Assembly (NCBI GenBank): GCA_009838465.1
Contig: VXRN01000016.1
Span: 1-56,880 of the forward strand
DNA from: Dehalococcoidia bacterium
Lineage (GTDB): Bacteria > Chloroflexota > Dehalococcoidia > Lucifugimonadales > UBA1123
Direction: 5' to 3'
Length of the DNA stretch: 56,880 nt
Positions within the stretch are counted from its first letter, which is position 1. Each line of letters begins with the position of its first letter. The notes under the pieces are model-generated. The model worked only from the letters and a program-made list of their open reading frames with translations. It ran no database searches and was not told where the DNA came from. Below are positions 15,341-23,856 of this stretch, piece by piece. The translations under genes and the position numbers were made by a program.

Positions 15341-15463
15341 GGTACTCGACTTCTTTCTGAGGAATCCGGTCGGATTCATGGGTTAGATAAACGTTGCTTT
15401 ATAATTTTTGCAAGAGTGCAGGCGCGGGTATCAGGTGGCTGCTGGTGGGGTGCTGGTGTAGGG

Positions 15464-15523
15464 TGCAGGTGACCCAGCACCTGCATTTTGCCTGCATTTA
15501 CCTTTGGAGAGAAAATTTTCTCT
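15464..15523. other. Palindromes in the 15341-16137 gap
   Basis: A TGCAGGTG-ACCCAG-CACCTGCA hairpin (15464-15485) is followed 22 bp later by the perfect 16-bp palindrome AGAGAAAATTTTCTCT (15508-15523). They lie 120-185 bp upstream of the minus-strand FAD oxidoreductase and could be operators. I see no gene in this 797-bp gap. Confidence 0.4.
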
Positions 15524-15666
15524 GCCATCAAATCGCCGTTGATAATCTTCAATTTATAGTTGTTAGTGATTAGGTTGTTTTGACATTCTGTAATTCAGCT
15601 TGTGCAAAGGACTTCATAGCTTTAAACATTGACTGCTGGCAATGGGGTTGGCTACACCCCAAACTC

Positions 15667-15716
15667 GTGGATTCCCGTTTTCACGGGAATGACGATAAAT
15701 GTCAACACAGCCTAGT
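15667..15716. repeat. Dispersed palindromic repeat, family B
   Basis: ATTCCCGT-TTTC-ACGGGAAT inverted repeat (15671-15690) followed by TGTCAACACAGCCTAG. The reverse complement of this composite occurs at 47048-47115, so the palindrome and flank move or spread together. Confidence 0.7.
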
Positions 15717-15841
15717 CCTTGGTTTTCAGTGGTCGATGTTTGGAGCGTATTGTAGCATGGTATGGGAGTGTATGCGTAGTGGCGAGGGAAACTTGCAAGG
15801 TCTTTTCGTCTTCGCCTTGTCTTCGATCTCTCGTTCGCCCT

Positions 15842-15882
15842 GAGCCTGTCGAAGGGCAGTCTGTCCATGGTTCGACAAGCTC
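15842..15882. repeat. Inverted repeat with TTCGACAAGCTC arm
   Basis: GAGCCTGTCGAA (15842-15853) pairs with TTCGACAAGCTC (15871-15882) with one mismatch and a 17-base loop, followed by ACCACGAACGG. I recall this GAGCCTGTCGAA/TTCGACAAGCTCACCACGAAC element as widespread in environmental bacterial genomes. It is seen once here. Confidence 0.55.
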
Positions 15883-15995
15883 ACCACGAACGGACTACTC
15901 TAGTGACGCCTAATGAAGACTCTGGGAAACTTGTCAGAAGCAGGATTCCGGGAATCTAAGGCGCGAGTTCACACGAAGAGAGCCGTGACAAAAGG

Positions 15996-16023
15996 AACTC
16001 GCCCACAAGTCCGTGGGCGAGTT
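15996..16023 (-). terminator. Rho-independent terminator of the small membrane-protein gene
   Basis: Perfect 11-bp stem AACTCGCCCAC/GTGGGCGAGTT with loop AAGTCC. On the minus strand it is followed by CCTTTTG. It lies 115 bases beyond the stop codon at 16138. Confidence 0.6.
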
Positions 16024-16137
16024 GATATTTGGCCTTGAGGATGTCTCAAAGCTGAAAAAGAATTCAGAGAGTCCTACCCGCAGCGCTCAGGAGGGCATTA
16101 CGGACTATCCAGGCGGTAGTGAGGGTTGTCGGTTCGC

Positions 16138-16380
16138 CTATTCCTCTTCGCCGACGAGGTTCTGGCCGAACAGCCCGACGAGCAAGGTGATGACTCCGAT
16201 CACTATTATCAGGTCGTCCACCCTGTCTGCCGCCGAGTTCAGGTTGACGAGGGTAGATTCGAAAGTCGCTCCGAGCAAGTCTGTGTTGCCCCCCAGAAAT
16301 CCCTCGATGGCGATGATTATCACCCCCGCAATGGTAAGCGCCCAGCCCAGCCGTGTCAGTCTTGACCATCTGTCGTTCAT
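16138..16380 (-). CDS. Small two-helix membrane protein, unknown function
   Basis: 80 aa with two hydrophobic helices (LGWALTIAGVIIIAIEGFLG and LIIVIGVITLLVGLFGQNLV) and a short polar loop of about 25 residues containing SAADRVDDL. The start ATG 16380 has AGGAGG ten bases upstream, and a consensus promoter (TTGACA-N17-TACCAT) and a terminator flank it, so it is very likely a real monocistronic gene although it matches no family I recognise. The last residues (GEEE) are acidic. Confidence 0.7.
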   Translation of the reverse strand: MNDRWSRLTRLGWALTIAGVIIIAIEGFLGGNTDLLGATFESTLVNLNSAADRVDDLIIVIGVITLLVGLFGQNLVGEEE

Positions 16381-16477
16381 AGTCCTCGCCTCCTATGATT
16401 AGATTGTTAAAGAACCCATTTCCGTTCCTGATTTATTAGTACGGAATTATAAATCCCGAAATAGAATTCTTTTGCGC

Positions 16478-16506
16478 ATGGTAGTTCAATAAACAGATGC
16501 TGTCAA
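16478..16506 (-). promoter_or_regulatory. Consensus promoter of the small membrane-protein gene
   Basis: On the minus strand: TTGACA (16506-16501, perfect), 17-bp spacer, TACCAT (16483-16478). The predicted leader is about 90 bases. The surrounding AT-rich stretch contrasts with the GC-rich repeat at 16551. Confidence 0.6.
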
Positions 16507-16550
16507 CGCTCGGTGGGCGGTGAGCCTGTATCAGTTTGGTCGGTAGGGGT

Positions 16551-16590
16551 GTCACCCCCATCCTAGCCTTCCCCCGTCAAGGGGGAAGGG
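16551..16590. repeat. Dispersed palindromic repeat, family A (CTTCCCCC variant)
   Basis: GTCACCCCCATCCTAGCCTT then CCCCCGTCAAGGGGGAAGGG. Located in the 16381-16729 gap, which otherwise holds only the promoter described above; the rest shows no supported gene. Confidence 0.75.
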
Positions 16591-16729
16591 ATTTTCTCGT
16601 CACAGGCAGCGCCGACTAAGTCGGTACAGCATCCGAGTGGTCCTTGGTGAAGGCGTAGATTATCTGAGGCGGGACGAGCAGAAGGGCCACCCCGACGCGA
16701 GCGAAGCGCAGGCGGGACAGGGGGTAAGC

Positions 16730-18034
16730 TCAAGCGCGCTCTTCTTTCGGCGTCGGCCTGCGCGCGCTGAATATGAGGAGGGCGGCCACGACGTAGGCGC
16801 CGACCGAGTAGAAAGCGAGCGCGGTGTAGCCGCCTGTGAAATCGAACAGCAGCGCGCCGAACGTTGGGCCGAGTCCGAGAAAGACCATCTGGAACGGTCC
16901 GGCGAGTCCGATGATCGTTCCAAAATTGGCGCGCCCGAAGTATTGGGCGATCATCATGCTGCCCAGCACGTTCAGGCCTCCCGACGCGATCCCCCAGACT
17001 ACGGCGAAGACGCATCCGACGACTCCGCCCCCGGATCCGATGAACAGCCCGACCGTGACCATGGCAACCAGGGTAGCAATGGTGGCAAGCAGCCGGGCCT
17101 GGTACCTGTCCGCCAGCAGGCCCCATCCCGGATTCACGAGCGCGCCGAGCGACGAACTCAGACCGAGGGAAATCGCTGCGACCCGTTGCGACAGACCGGA
17201 GTCCACCAGGAACGGCACTATCTGGTATCCCACCGTACCGGATGTGAGTATGGTGAGCATCTCGGCCGAGATGATGAACCAGAATGCGGATGACGCGAGG
17301 GCTTCTCCCGCCGTCCAGTCTCGCTCTTCCGACACGGACGAGTGGGCAGGCTGTGTGCCGCCTTCCTCCGCGCGAGCGGAAACGGGATTGGGGCGTTCAT
17401 CGCCGTCCGGCACGAGCCCAATGTCTTCGGGCCGTCGCCGCATGATCAGAAACAGGGGGACGGCCAGCAGCAGAGAGAAGATGCCTAGTATGCGGTAGGC
17501 CACCCGCCAACTATAGAGAGCGGCTATCTCCGAGATTATCTGGACGTTGATGGCCCCGCCAACCGGTCTGAAGGTGGAGACCAGGCCGAGCGCAAGGTTG
17601 CGCTTTCGCAGGAAGAAGTTGACCGTGACTGTCCTGGGGACGACGCCGACAAGCGTGGGGTTGGCGACGGTTCGCGCGACTATATAGGCAGCGTAGAAGT
17701 GCCAGACCTGTGCGATGCCGGCGAGGGCGAAGAAGCACACGCCCACGACGATTACCCCAACCGGCATGATCGCGCGCGGTCCGTGGCGGTCGGCGAGCCT
17801 GCCGACGAAGGGAGTCAGCAATCCCGACCCCCAGGTTCCGGCGGTGACCGCGAACGCCACTGTCTTGCGGTCCCAGCCCATGTCCTCGTAGATGAGGTTC
17901 TGAATGCCGCCGAAGACCACCTGTGCCACCCCGGTAGCGGCGTATGTCCCAAGGCTGATTATGCCCAGGACGACCCATCCATAGAAGACAGGAGTGCGCG
18001 GAGTCCAGGCGACTATGCTCTGCGCCCACCTCAC
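16730..18034 (-). CDS. Major facilitator superfamily transporter
   Basis: 434 aa, about 12 transmembrane helices with a central cytoplasmic loop (residues about 205-240: PDGDERPNPVSARAEEGGTQ). The MFS loop 2-3 motif appears as GRLADRHGPRAIMPVG, and the counterpart in the second half as GLLADRYQARLL. The N-terminus (YGWVVLGIISLGTYAATGVA) resembles the oxalate/formate antiporter and monocarboxylate-type branch, so a carboxylate substrate is plausible. The GTG at 18034 has GAGGAAG upstream. It lies 49 bp after the flavin monooxygenase gene on the same strand and is probably co-transcribed. Confidence 0.88.
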   Translation of the reverse strand: MRWAQSIVAWTPRTPVFYGWVVLGIISLGTYAATGVAQVVFGGIQNLIYEDMGWDRKTVAFAVTAGTWGSGLLTPFVGRLADRHGPRAIMPVGVIVVGVCFFALAGIAQVWHFYAAYIVARTVANPTLVGVVPRTVTVNFFLRKRNLALGLVSTFRPVGGAINVQIISEIAALYSWRVAYRILGIFSLLLAVPLFLIMRRRPEDIGLVPDGDERPNPVSARAEEGGTQPAHSSVSEERDWTAGEALASSAFWFIISAEMLTILTSGTVGYQIVPFLVDSGLSQRVAAISLGLSSSLGALVNPGWGLLADRYQARLLATIATLVAMVTVGLFIGSGGGVVGCVFAVVWGIASGGLNVLGSMMIAQYFGRANFGTIIGLAGPFQMVFLGLGPTFGALLFDFTGGYTALAFYSVGAYVVAALLIFSARRPTPKEERA

Positions 18035-18083
18035 TGTGCAGACTTCCTCGTGGAATCATCGCTTATCGGGAGGACCGGAATCG

Positions 18084-19244
18084 TCAACTGCCGCCACCGC
18101 CGAAGTGAGGCATGACGTCCTGCGCGAAAGCGTGGAGTTGCTCCTTGATTACGGCGCGGTCCATGCCCATTGCGGCGGTCAGAATAACGTGCTCCAGGCC
18201 TGGGTAGCGCGACTGTACCTCCTTTAGGTATGCGACGAAGTCCTCCGGCGGGCCGCAGAGCCACACCCTGGTCTTCACACCTTCCTCGATGCCGGGACGG
18301 TCATCCAGCGACTGCCCCTCCGCGCTGCCGATGGCGTTCATCTGCTGGTCGCTGTACCTGAGCATACCGAGCGGCGCGGCGAACTTGGCGTGTTCTTCGA
18401 AGTATTTGCGGGCCTCGCTCATGGCCTTTTCGGTGGTCTCCGCTATGTAGAACCTGTAGCCGAGCGCGATATTCTGGCCGAGCTGCAGGTCGCGACCGTA
18501 TCCGGCGGCTGCATCCCGGTAGGCGTGTATCCACCTGTCCACGAAGGTCTCGGCGGACGCGGAGATTACGCCGCTGATGCCGTTTCTCACCATGAAGTCA
18601 ATCCCCCGCGGACTGCCGCTCACCAGCGGCTGCCACACTTCCACGGGCCTGTTGATTGGACGAGGAACGAGCGTAATCTCCTCCAGATCGTATCCCCTGT
18701 ACGGGACAATCGGGGGAATAGTATAGTTCTTGCCGCGATGGGCGAATGCCTTCGACTCGAACGCCTTCATAATTATCTCGAACTGCTCCTCGAAGAGGGC
18801 ACGGTTGGCGTCGGAGTCGAGCATCGGCGCGCCGAAGGTCTCGACCTCGCGGGTATGGTAGCCGCGTCCTATGCCGAAGATAACCCTGCCGCCCGTAAGT
18901 ACGTCGGCGGTGGCGAAGTCCTCGGCGAGCCTGAGCGGGTGCCATGCTGGAAGGACGTTGAATCCGCAGCCGAACCTCAGACGCTTCGTAATCCCGGCGA
19001 GGTGCGTCGCAAGCAGGATGATGTTCGAGATGCACTCGTATCCCTCGTGCTGGAAGTGGTGCTCGGCCATCCAGAGGGTGTCGTAGCCGAGTTCGTCGGC
19101 GGTCTGGGCGACCTCGGTCGCCGTCCCGAACACGCCGGTCAGCCTGTCGTTGGAGTAGCGGCGGTCGTTGGCCGGAGTGCCGTCGTCGCCGACGCCCTCC
19201 ATATCTATCTGCCCCTGGTACAGGGCGCCGAAGGACTTGATCAT
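18084..19244 (-). CDS. LLM-class flavin-dependent oxidoreductase (luciferase-like monooxygenase)
   Basis: About 386 aa from ATG 19244 (MIKSFGALYQGQIDMEG); longer in-frame starts to 19421 would run into the divergent promoter of the DUF1800 gene. The bacterial-luciferase TIM barrel is recognisable from WMAEHHFQHEGYECISNIIL, RFGCGFNVLPAWHPLRLAED and RVIFGIGRGYHTREVETFG. Such enzymes use reduced FMN or F420 with O2 to oxygenate ketones, alkanes, sulfonates and others. Expanded sets of these are a known feature of SAR202 Chloroflexota. No flavin reductase is adjacent. The ribosome site is weak (GGTGA). Confidence 0.88.
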   Translation of the reverse strand: MIKSFGALYQGQIDMEGVGDDGTPANDRRYSNDRLTGVFGTATEVAQTADELGYDTLWMAEHHFQHEGYECISNIILLATHLAGITKRLRFGCGFNVLPAWHPLRLAEDFATADVLTGGRVIFGIGRGYHTREVETFGAPMLDSDANRALFEEQFEIIMKAFESKAFAHRGKNYTIPPIVPYRGYDLEEITLVPRPINRPVEVWQPLVSGSPRGIDFMVRNGISGVISASAETFVDRWIHAYRDAAAGYGRDLQLGQNIALGYRFYIAETTEKAMSEARKYFEEHAKFAAPLGMLRYSDQQMNAIGSAEGQSLDDRPGIEEGVKTRVWLCGPPEDFVAYLKEVQSRYPGLEHVILTAAMGMDRAVIKEQLHAFAQDVMPHFGGGGS

Positions 19245-19348
19245 AGATTCACCGGAGGAGTTGGGTTGCCGTTTCGAACGATATGGGGATTCTATGTCAG
19301 CGGCGGAGAGTGTGGCAAACGGGGAATGTGGTTCGTGTCGCCAGCCCG

Positions 19349-19377
19349 TTGAAGCGCTCGCACGTCTGAGGTACAAT
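19349..19377 (+). promoter_or_regulatory. Promoter of the DUF1800-DUF1501 operon
   Basis: TTGAAG (19349-19354), 17-bp spacer, TACAAT (19372-19377), four and five matches to the sigma-70 consensus. It predicts a leader of about 67 bases before the ATG at 19451. Confidence 0.55.
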
Positions 19378-19450
19378 ATCGAACGTGGCGAATTGTGCGC
19401 CTGATTAAACGTGTATTCCAAATATCAATACCAATACTGGGGGCTGAAGA

Positions 19451-20860
19451 ATGTCGGATAAGGAAATCGCTCTGGTCTCCCACCTGATGCGACGCGCGGG
19501 ATTCGGCGCGACGAGGGCCGAGATCGAAGAGTTGTCTGAAAAGTCATACGAAGACATCGTGGAAGACCTGCTCCACCCGGAGAGGACCGAAGACCTCGAA
19601 GAGGACGTGCTGAAGCGGTACAATATCGAGCTCTCGTACCATGACGCCTATCAGCTGTGGTCGGGACGCTGGATATGGAGGATGATCAACTCCAGGCGTC
19701 CGCTGGAAGAGAAGATGGCGCTGTTCTGGCATCACGTCTTCGCGACCGCATGGTACAAGAGCGAACATTCGCCCACCATCATCAATCAGATAGAAACGTT
19801 CCGAGAGGTCGGAATGAGCGACCTGCGGACCATCCTGATCGAACTCTCCAAAGACCCGGCTATGAACTACTGGCTGGACAACTGCGAGAATCACGCCGAC
19901 CAGCCCAACGAGAACTGGGGTCGCGAACTTCTTGAACTGTTCAGCATGGGCGTCGGCAACTACTCAGAAGACGACATCAAGAACGCGGCGCGCGCGTTCA
20001 CCGGATGGACTTTCAAGCAGCCCATACCGCTGTATCCCTACGGGCACTACGAGTCCGGCTTCGAGTACCTGCCCGAAGATCACGACGACAGCGAAAAGAC
20101 GTTCCTCGGACACACGGGCAACCTCAATGGCGAGGACATCATTGATATAATCATCCAGCAGGAGCCGACGTTCAGGTTCCTCGCGCGCCACCTTTACAAC
20201 TTCTTCGTGGCGGACGAGCCGCAGGTCCCGGCCTGGGACATCGAGCCACCCAACGATCCCGAAGCGATAGACGCGCTGGTGGAGGCTTTCAAGGAAGGCA
20301 ACGGGGATATAAGGACCGTCCTGCGGACTCTGTTCAACTCCGACTTCTTCAAGGACGCGCAGTTCAAGAAGGTCAAGAACCCGGCAGAACTCGTCGCCGG
20401 AACGATCAAGCTGGTCGGCACCTACGACCTGCTTCCCGCTCCCGGACAGTCCGTCGGCGCTCTCAGCGGCGCTACGACGGTCATGGGACAGTCGCTCATG
20501 AACCCGCCCACCGTCGAGGGCTGGCACACCGGCCACGAATGGATTGACGGCGGAACTCTGAACGAGCGCGTGAACTTCGCGGTGAACCAGTTCAACGACC
20601 TCTCCGCTCCCGGCGTACAGGACATCATTTCCAGGCTCTCGGAGGGCGGTACGCTCTCCCCGGACCAGCTAGTGGACCGCTGCCTGGACCTGGTCGGTCC
20701 CCTGGAAGTGGGCGCGGACACGCGCACCGCTCTGTCCGCCTACGCCGACAGTGTCGGTGACGTTGATCTCGGCAGCGACGAGGCAAGGACGGAGAACGCG
20801 GGCAAGGTCGCCCGTATGCTCCAGCTCATAGTGGCGTCCCGCGAGTACCAGTTCGCATAG
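19451..20860 (+). CDS. DUF1800 domain protein
   Basis: 469 aa. The family is identified by HLMRRAGFGATRAEIEEL at the N-terminus, MALFWHHVFATAWYKSEH, and ENWGRELLELFSMGVGNYSE followed by ARAFTGWTF. DUF1800 proteins are nearly always encoded next to a DUF1501 protein, as here (20967), and their biochemical role is not established. Many relatives are exported, but this one has no signal peptide: it starts directly with MSDKEIALVSHLM. The ribosome site is GGGGGCTGAAGA just before the ATG. A family A repeat separates it from the DUF1501 gene. Confidence 0.9.
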   Translation: MSDKEIALVSHLMRRAGFGATRAEIEELSEKSYEDIVEDLLHPERTEDLEEDVLKRYNIELSYHDAYQLWSGRWIWRMINSRRPLEEKMALFWHHVFATAWYKSEHSPTIINQIETFREVGMSDLRTILIELSKDPAMNYWLDNCENHADQPNENWGRELLELFSMGVGNYSEDDIKNAARAFTGWTFKQPIPLYPYGHYESGFEYLPEDHDDSEKTFLGHTGNLNGEDIIDIIIQQEPTFRFLARHLYNFFVADEPQVPAWDIEPPNDPEAIDALVEAFKEGNGDIRTVLRTLFNSDFFKDAQFKKVKNPAELVAGTIKLVGTYDLLPAPGQSVGALSGATTVMGQSLMNPPTVEGWHTGHEWIDGGTLNERVNFAVNQFNDLSAPGVQDIISRLSEGGTLSPDQLVDRCLDLVGPLEVGADTRTALSAYADSVGDVDLGSDEARTENAGKVARMLQLIVASREYQFA

Positions 20861-20886
20861 ATTTAACGCAAAACGGGTGGGGAATT

Positions 20887-20926
20887 TCACCCTCACCCTC
20901 ACCCTCTCCCATCGAGGAGAGGGGAT
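20887..20926. repeat. Dispersed palindromic repeat, family A
   Basis: TCACCCTCACCCTCACCCTC then TCCCATCGAGGAGAGGGG, in the 106-bp gap between the DUF1800 and DUF1501 genes. If an in-frame ATG at 20877 were used as a start, this repeat would be translated, so I reject that start. Confidence 0.75.
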
Positions 20927-20966
20927 TCCTTCGAGAAAAGAGAAGTGTCGAGGAGGCAAGCCTAAA

Positions 20967-22112
20967 ATGGCAGGCAACGGAAACGGCAAAGATCCCGTCC
21001 TGGTAATCGTACAGTTGTCAGGCGGCAACGACTTCATGAACACCGTGATTCCTTATACCAACTCGGTGTATTACGACAACCGCAAGCTCGTGTACGTCCC
21101 GCAGGAAGATGCCTTACCGATAGACGATACGCTGGCATTCCATCCAGAGATGAGCGCCTTCAAAGACCTGTACGACCGCGGAATGGTCGGGATCGTGCAG
21201 GGCATCGGATACCCGAACTCCAACCGCTCCCACTTCAGGGGCATGGACATCTGGCACACATGCGAGCCGGACAAGGTGGAGACCATCGGCTGGGTGGGAC
21301 GCACGCTGAAAGAACTCGACCCGGAGGGAGAGAATCCTCTGGCGGGCATCAACTTCGGCGTTGGACTCCCGCGCGCGATGGCCATGCCCGGCGTGCCGGT
21401 GACCAGTGTATCGAACCTTGACAACTACGGACTCATGACCGGTATCGAGGCGCAGGAACAGCGCGACCAGGCGCTCGACATCTTCAAGCAGATGTACGGC
21501 CAGGCGATAGGCACCGGCCCGGTGATGGAGTACCTGTCCAGAACCGGACAGGACGTGCTGACCGGCGCGGACATCCTGAAGACCGTCCCGGACCAGTATG
21601 AGTCCACGGTCGAATACGCCGACAACGCAATCGCGAAGAGCCTGCGCGACATCGCCAGGGTCCACACCTCGGACCTGGGCACGCGTATCTTCTACACGCA
21701 GCACGGCGGCTACGATACCCACGCCAACGAGCTCCCGACGCATCCCAAGCTGGTGGGCGATCTCTCCGGCGCGATCTACGACTTCTTCGCTGACCTCGAA
21801 GAGCACGACGCGGACGACAACGTCGTCATGCTGGTGTTCACCGAGTTCGGACGCCGCATCTACGACAACGGCTCCGGCACCGACCACGGGTCGGGCGGCG
21901 GCGCGTTCCTTGTAGGCAAGCCTGTCGAGGGCGGCCTCTACTCAGAGTACCCGTCGCTGGACCGTAGCCGGTGGGCGAAGGGCGAAGACCTGGAGCACAC
22001 GATTGACTACCGAGGCATCTATGGCACGCTGCTGGAGCAGTGGCTCAGCGTCGAGGCGGCCCCGATAGTCAACGGCCACTACGAACAGATAAACCCGTTC
22101 AAGGAAGGCTGA
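20967..22112 (+). CDS. DUF1501 family protein (alkaline-phosphatase-like fold)
   Basis: 381 aa from ATG 20967, which has AGGAGG at 20951-20956. Family hallmarks: VIVQLSGGNDFMNTVIPYTN near the N-terminus, NRSHFRGMDIWHT (SHF motif), FYTQHGGYDTHANE and VVMLVFTEFGRRIYDNGSGT followed by TDHGSGGGAFLVG, which together form the metal-site-like cluster of the alkaline phosphatase/sulfatase superfamily. The function of the family is unproven. DUF1501 proteins commonly carry a Tat signal; here the protein begins MAGNGNGKDPVLVIV with no signal or twin arginine, implying a cytoplasmic version. It is part of the DUF1800-DUF1501-NHL set. Confidence 0.9.
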   Translation: MAGNGNGKDPVLVIVQLSGGNDFMNTVIPYTNSVYYDNRKLVYVPQEDALPIDDTLAFHPEMSAFKDLYDRGMVGIVQGIGYPNSNRSHFRGMDIWHTCEPDKVETIGWVGRTLKELDPEGENPLAGINFGVGLPRAMAMPGVPVTSVSNLDNYGLMTGIEAQEQRDQALDIFKQMYGQAIGTGPVMEYLSRTGQDVLTGADILKTVPDQYESTVEYADNAIAKSLRDIARVHTSDLGTRIFYTQHGGYDTHANELPTHPKLVGDLSGAIYDFFADLEEHDADDNVVMLVFTEFGRRIYDNGSGTDHGSGGGAFLVGKPVEGGLYSEYPSLDRSRWAKGEDLEHTIDYRGIYGTLLEQWLSVEAAPIVNGHYEQINPFKEG

Positions 22113-22174
22113 GGAAGGCTGAGCCTTCACCCTTAATGGGGTGGCGCTGAAAACAGGAATGAGTGTTGGTTAAT

Positions 22175-22203
22175 CGTCATTCCCACGAAAGTGGGAATCC
22201 AGA
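22175..22203. repeat. Dispersed palindromic repeat, family B
   Basis: CGTCATTCCCACGAAAGTGG followed by GAATCCAG; inverted arms ATTCCCAC/GTGGGAAT around GAAA. It is followed by an ACTGAATACCGACAACTGAA tract (family C, 22225-22255) just before the NHL gene. Confidence 0.7.
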
Positions 22204-22275
22204 GCCAGCGGAAGCGTTGCCCCTACTGATAACTGAATACCGACAACTGAAAACTCTATCAACGAGGCAGTACAA

Positions 22276-23274
22276 ATGGCACGACCATACGCTCTACTCA
22301 GGTCCGGCTTTCCCTACTACCTGACGATGGGACAGCGCAGGGTAACTACCAATCCGGTGGACATCGGTTTCGGGGAAGAGAATGTGTACGTTCTCACTCG
22401 CGGCGGTCTCGGCAACGACGTCAGGGTCATCAACTGGGAGGACGAGAACCTCGGCAGGCGCGGAGAGGGCAATTTCACCTGGCCCGCCGGCCTGCTGGTG
22501 GATGAGGACGAGAACCTGTACGTCACGGATGAAGCGAAGCACAACGTGACCGTCATGGACAAGGACGGCAACGTCCTGGAGACTTGGGGCGAACAGGGTT
22601 CGGACGACGGACAGCTCGACCGCCCGTCTTCGCTGGAATTCGATCCCGACGGCAATATCCTGATCTCGGACACGATGAACCACCGCGTTCAGCGGTTCGC
22701 CCGCGACGGCCAGCACTTGCAGACGATCAGCGCGGGACAGGGCAGCGGCCCGGGCGAGATGAATATGCCCTGGGGCGTGGCGACCGACGAAGCGGGCGAC
22801 GTTTACGTGGCGGACTGGCGCAACGACCGCGTTCAGAAATTCACGGCGGACGGCGAGTTTGTATTCGAGTTCGGTTCGTCCGGCGACGAGAAGGGCCAGT
22901 TCAACAGGCCGGCATCCGTGGCGGTGGACGCGCACGGTGACATCTACGTCTCCGACTGGCTGAACGACCGTGTGCAGATGTTTAACGCTGATGGCCGCTT
23001 CGTCGAGCAGTTCTTCGGAGACGCGAACCTGTCCATCTCGGGTAGGCAGTACATCCTCGCCAATCCGACGACGCTGCGCCTGCGCGAGATGACCGACCTT
23101 GAGCCCACGCGCCGCCTGAGCGCGCCCGGCTCCGTGCGGGTGGACTCGGAGTTCCGCCTGTTCATCTGCGACTTCGGCCAGCACCGCATTCAGGTATATA
23201 AGAAGGAAGCCTACGAACTGGGTGAGGACGAGATACTGCCGCCGATGCGGAACCCGATCCTGTTCACGACGTAG
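22276..23274 (+). CDS. NHL-repeat beta-propeller protein
   Basis: 332 aa. At least five NHL-type blades can be counted, for example PAGLLVDEDENLYVTDEAKH, PSSLEFDPDGNILISDTMNH, PWGVATDEAGDVYVADWRND and PASVAVDAHGDIYVSDWLND, each ending in NRVQxF-like strands. The propeller probably binds a ligand or partner protein; no enzymatic motif is visible. There is no signal peptide. The gene follows the DUF1501 gene by 163 bp across repeats, and has its own terminator. A 3'-terminal remnant of a paralogous gene lies 600 bp downstream at 23857. Confidence 0.85.
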   Translation: MARPYALLRSGFPYYLTMGQRRVTTNPVDIGFGEENVYVLTRGGLGNDVRVINWEDENLGRRGEGNFTWPAGLLVDEDENLYVTDEAKHNVTVMDKDGNVLETWGEQGSDDGQLDRPSSLEFDPDGNILISDTMNHRVQRFARDGQHLQTISAGQGSGPGEMNMPWGVATDEAGDVYVADWRNDRVQKFTADGEFVFEFGSSGDEKGQFNRPASVAVDAHGDIYVSDWLNDRVQMFNADGRFVEQFFGDANLSISGRQYILANPTTLRLREMTDLEPTRRLSAPGSVRVDSEFRLFICDFGQHRIQVYKKEAYELGEDEILPPMRNPILFTT

Positions 23275-23301
23275 GCGACGGCTACATAGGAATCACGCTG
23301 A

Positions 23302-23331
23302 AGGGCGGGCCGGTGAGGTCCGCTCTTTTTT
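23302..23331 (+). terminator. Rho-independent terminator of the NHL gene
   Basis: Stem AGGGCGG (23302-23308) with CCGCTCT (23320-23326, one G.T pair), followed by six T. It lies 28 bases after the stop. A weakened copy (AGGGCAGGCTGGTGG...ACACTTTTT) follows the NHL remnant near 23996. Confidence 0.7.
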
Positions 23332-23387
23332 ATCGGATTTGATGATGGCCTGACTATGGCTTTAGGCTATGAGTAAGGACAGTTGTG

Positions 23388-23726
23388 TCAGGTGGTTATG
23401 GTTATCTCTTTGGACAAGGTTCTCTTTATCCATTCGTTGATGCTCATGCCGTTTGCCGCGGCCTCGACCGCCACCTGCTGATGCAGGTCAGAGCCCAAGC
23501 GCAGATTCAGCTTGCCGGAGAAGGGACGCCGAGGCTCAATGCCGTCTTCCTCACACCAAGCCAGGTAGTCGTCAATTGATATTCGGAACTCGCGTTTCAG
23601 CCCTTCCACGTCGGCGGCTTCAAAAGTCACTATCGGATATGGAGCCGCGTTGATTACCTCTCCATGAAGCATCTCCACAGAATCATCGTACTCAATCGTG
23701 GCAATGTATCCCTTGTGCTCCATCAT
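23388..23726 (-). CDS. hicB: HicB-family antitoxin
   Basis: 112 aa. The N-terminal HicB fold is recognisable (YIATIEYDDSVEMLHGEVIN, then FEAADVEGLKREFRISIDDY with the preceding VTF strand), and the C-terminus is a ribbon-helix-helix DNA-binding element (GKLNLRLGSDLHQQVAVEAA then NGMSINEWIKRTL). HicB inhibits the HicA mRNA interferase and represses the operon. Its start overlaps the stop of an upstream hicA, but that hicA has lost its N-terminal half, so this antitoxin appears to be an orphan. Confidence 0.88.
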   Translation of the reverse strand: MMEHKGYIATIEYDDSVEMLHGEVINAAPYPIVTFEAADVEGLKREFRISIDDYLAWCEEDGIEPRRPFSGKLNLRLGSDLHQQVAVEAAANGMSINEWIKRTLSKEITITT

Positions 23727-23855
23727 GGTCGAACCCCTATGTGATCCAGGAATCTGGCAATCGCTCGAACCGTCGCTCTGCCGGTTTCGGGTCGTGGGTG
23801 AGGCCTGTGAACGGTAATCCGTTCACCTTCCCTACTCAGTCCTACCCTAACCAAG
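23723..23855 (-). pseudogene. hicA: hicA toxin remnant, 5' end lost
   Basis: Reading the minus strand in the frame that ends with TGA at 23725-23723 gives GERITVHRPHPRPETGRATV then RAIARFLDHIGVRP, the C-terminal half of a HicA mRNA interferase (HPxxETGRATVRAI pattern). The stop overlaps the hicB start ATGATG, the normal hicAB junction. Upstream of about 23855 the sequence turns into an opposite-strand NHL-gene remnant, so the N-terminal half including the catalytic histidine (normally in a GSHxxW/Y segment) is missing. The exact breakpoint is uncertain by 20 bp or so. Confidence 0.65.
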
Positions 23856-23856
23856 C

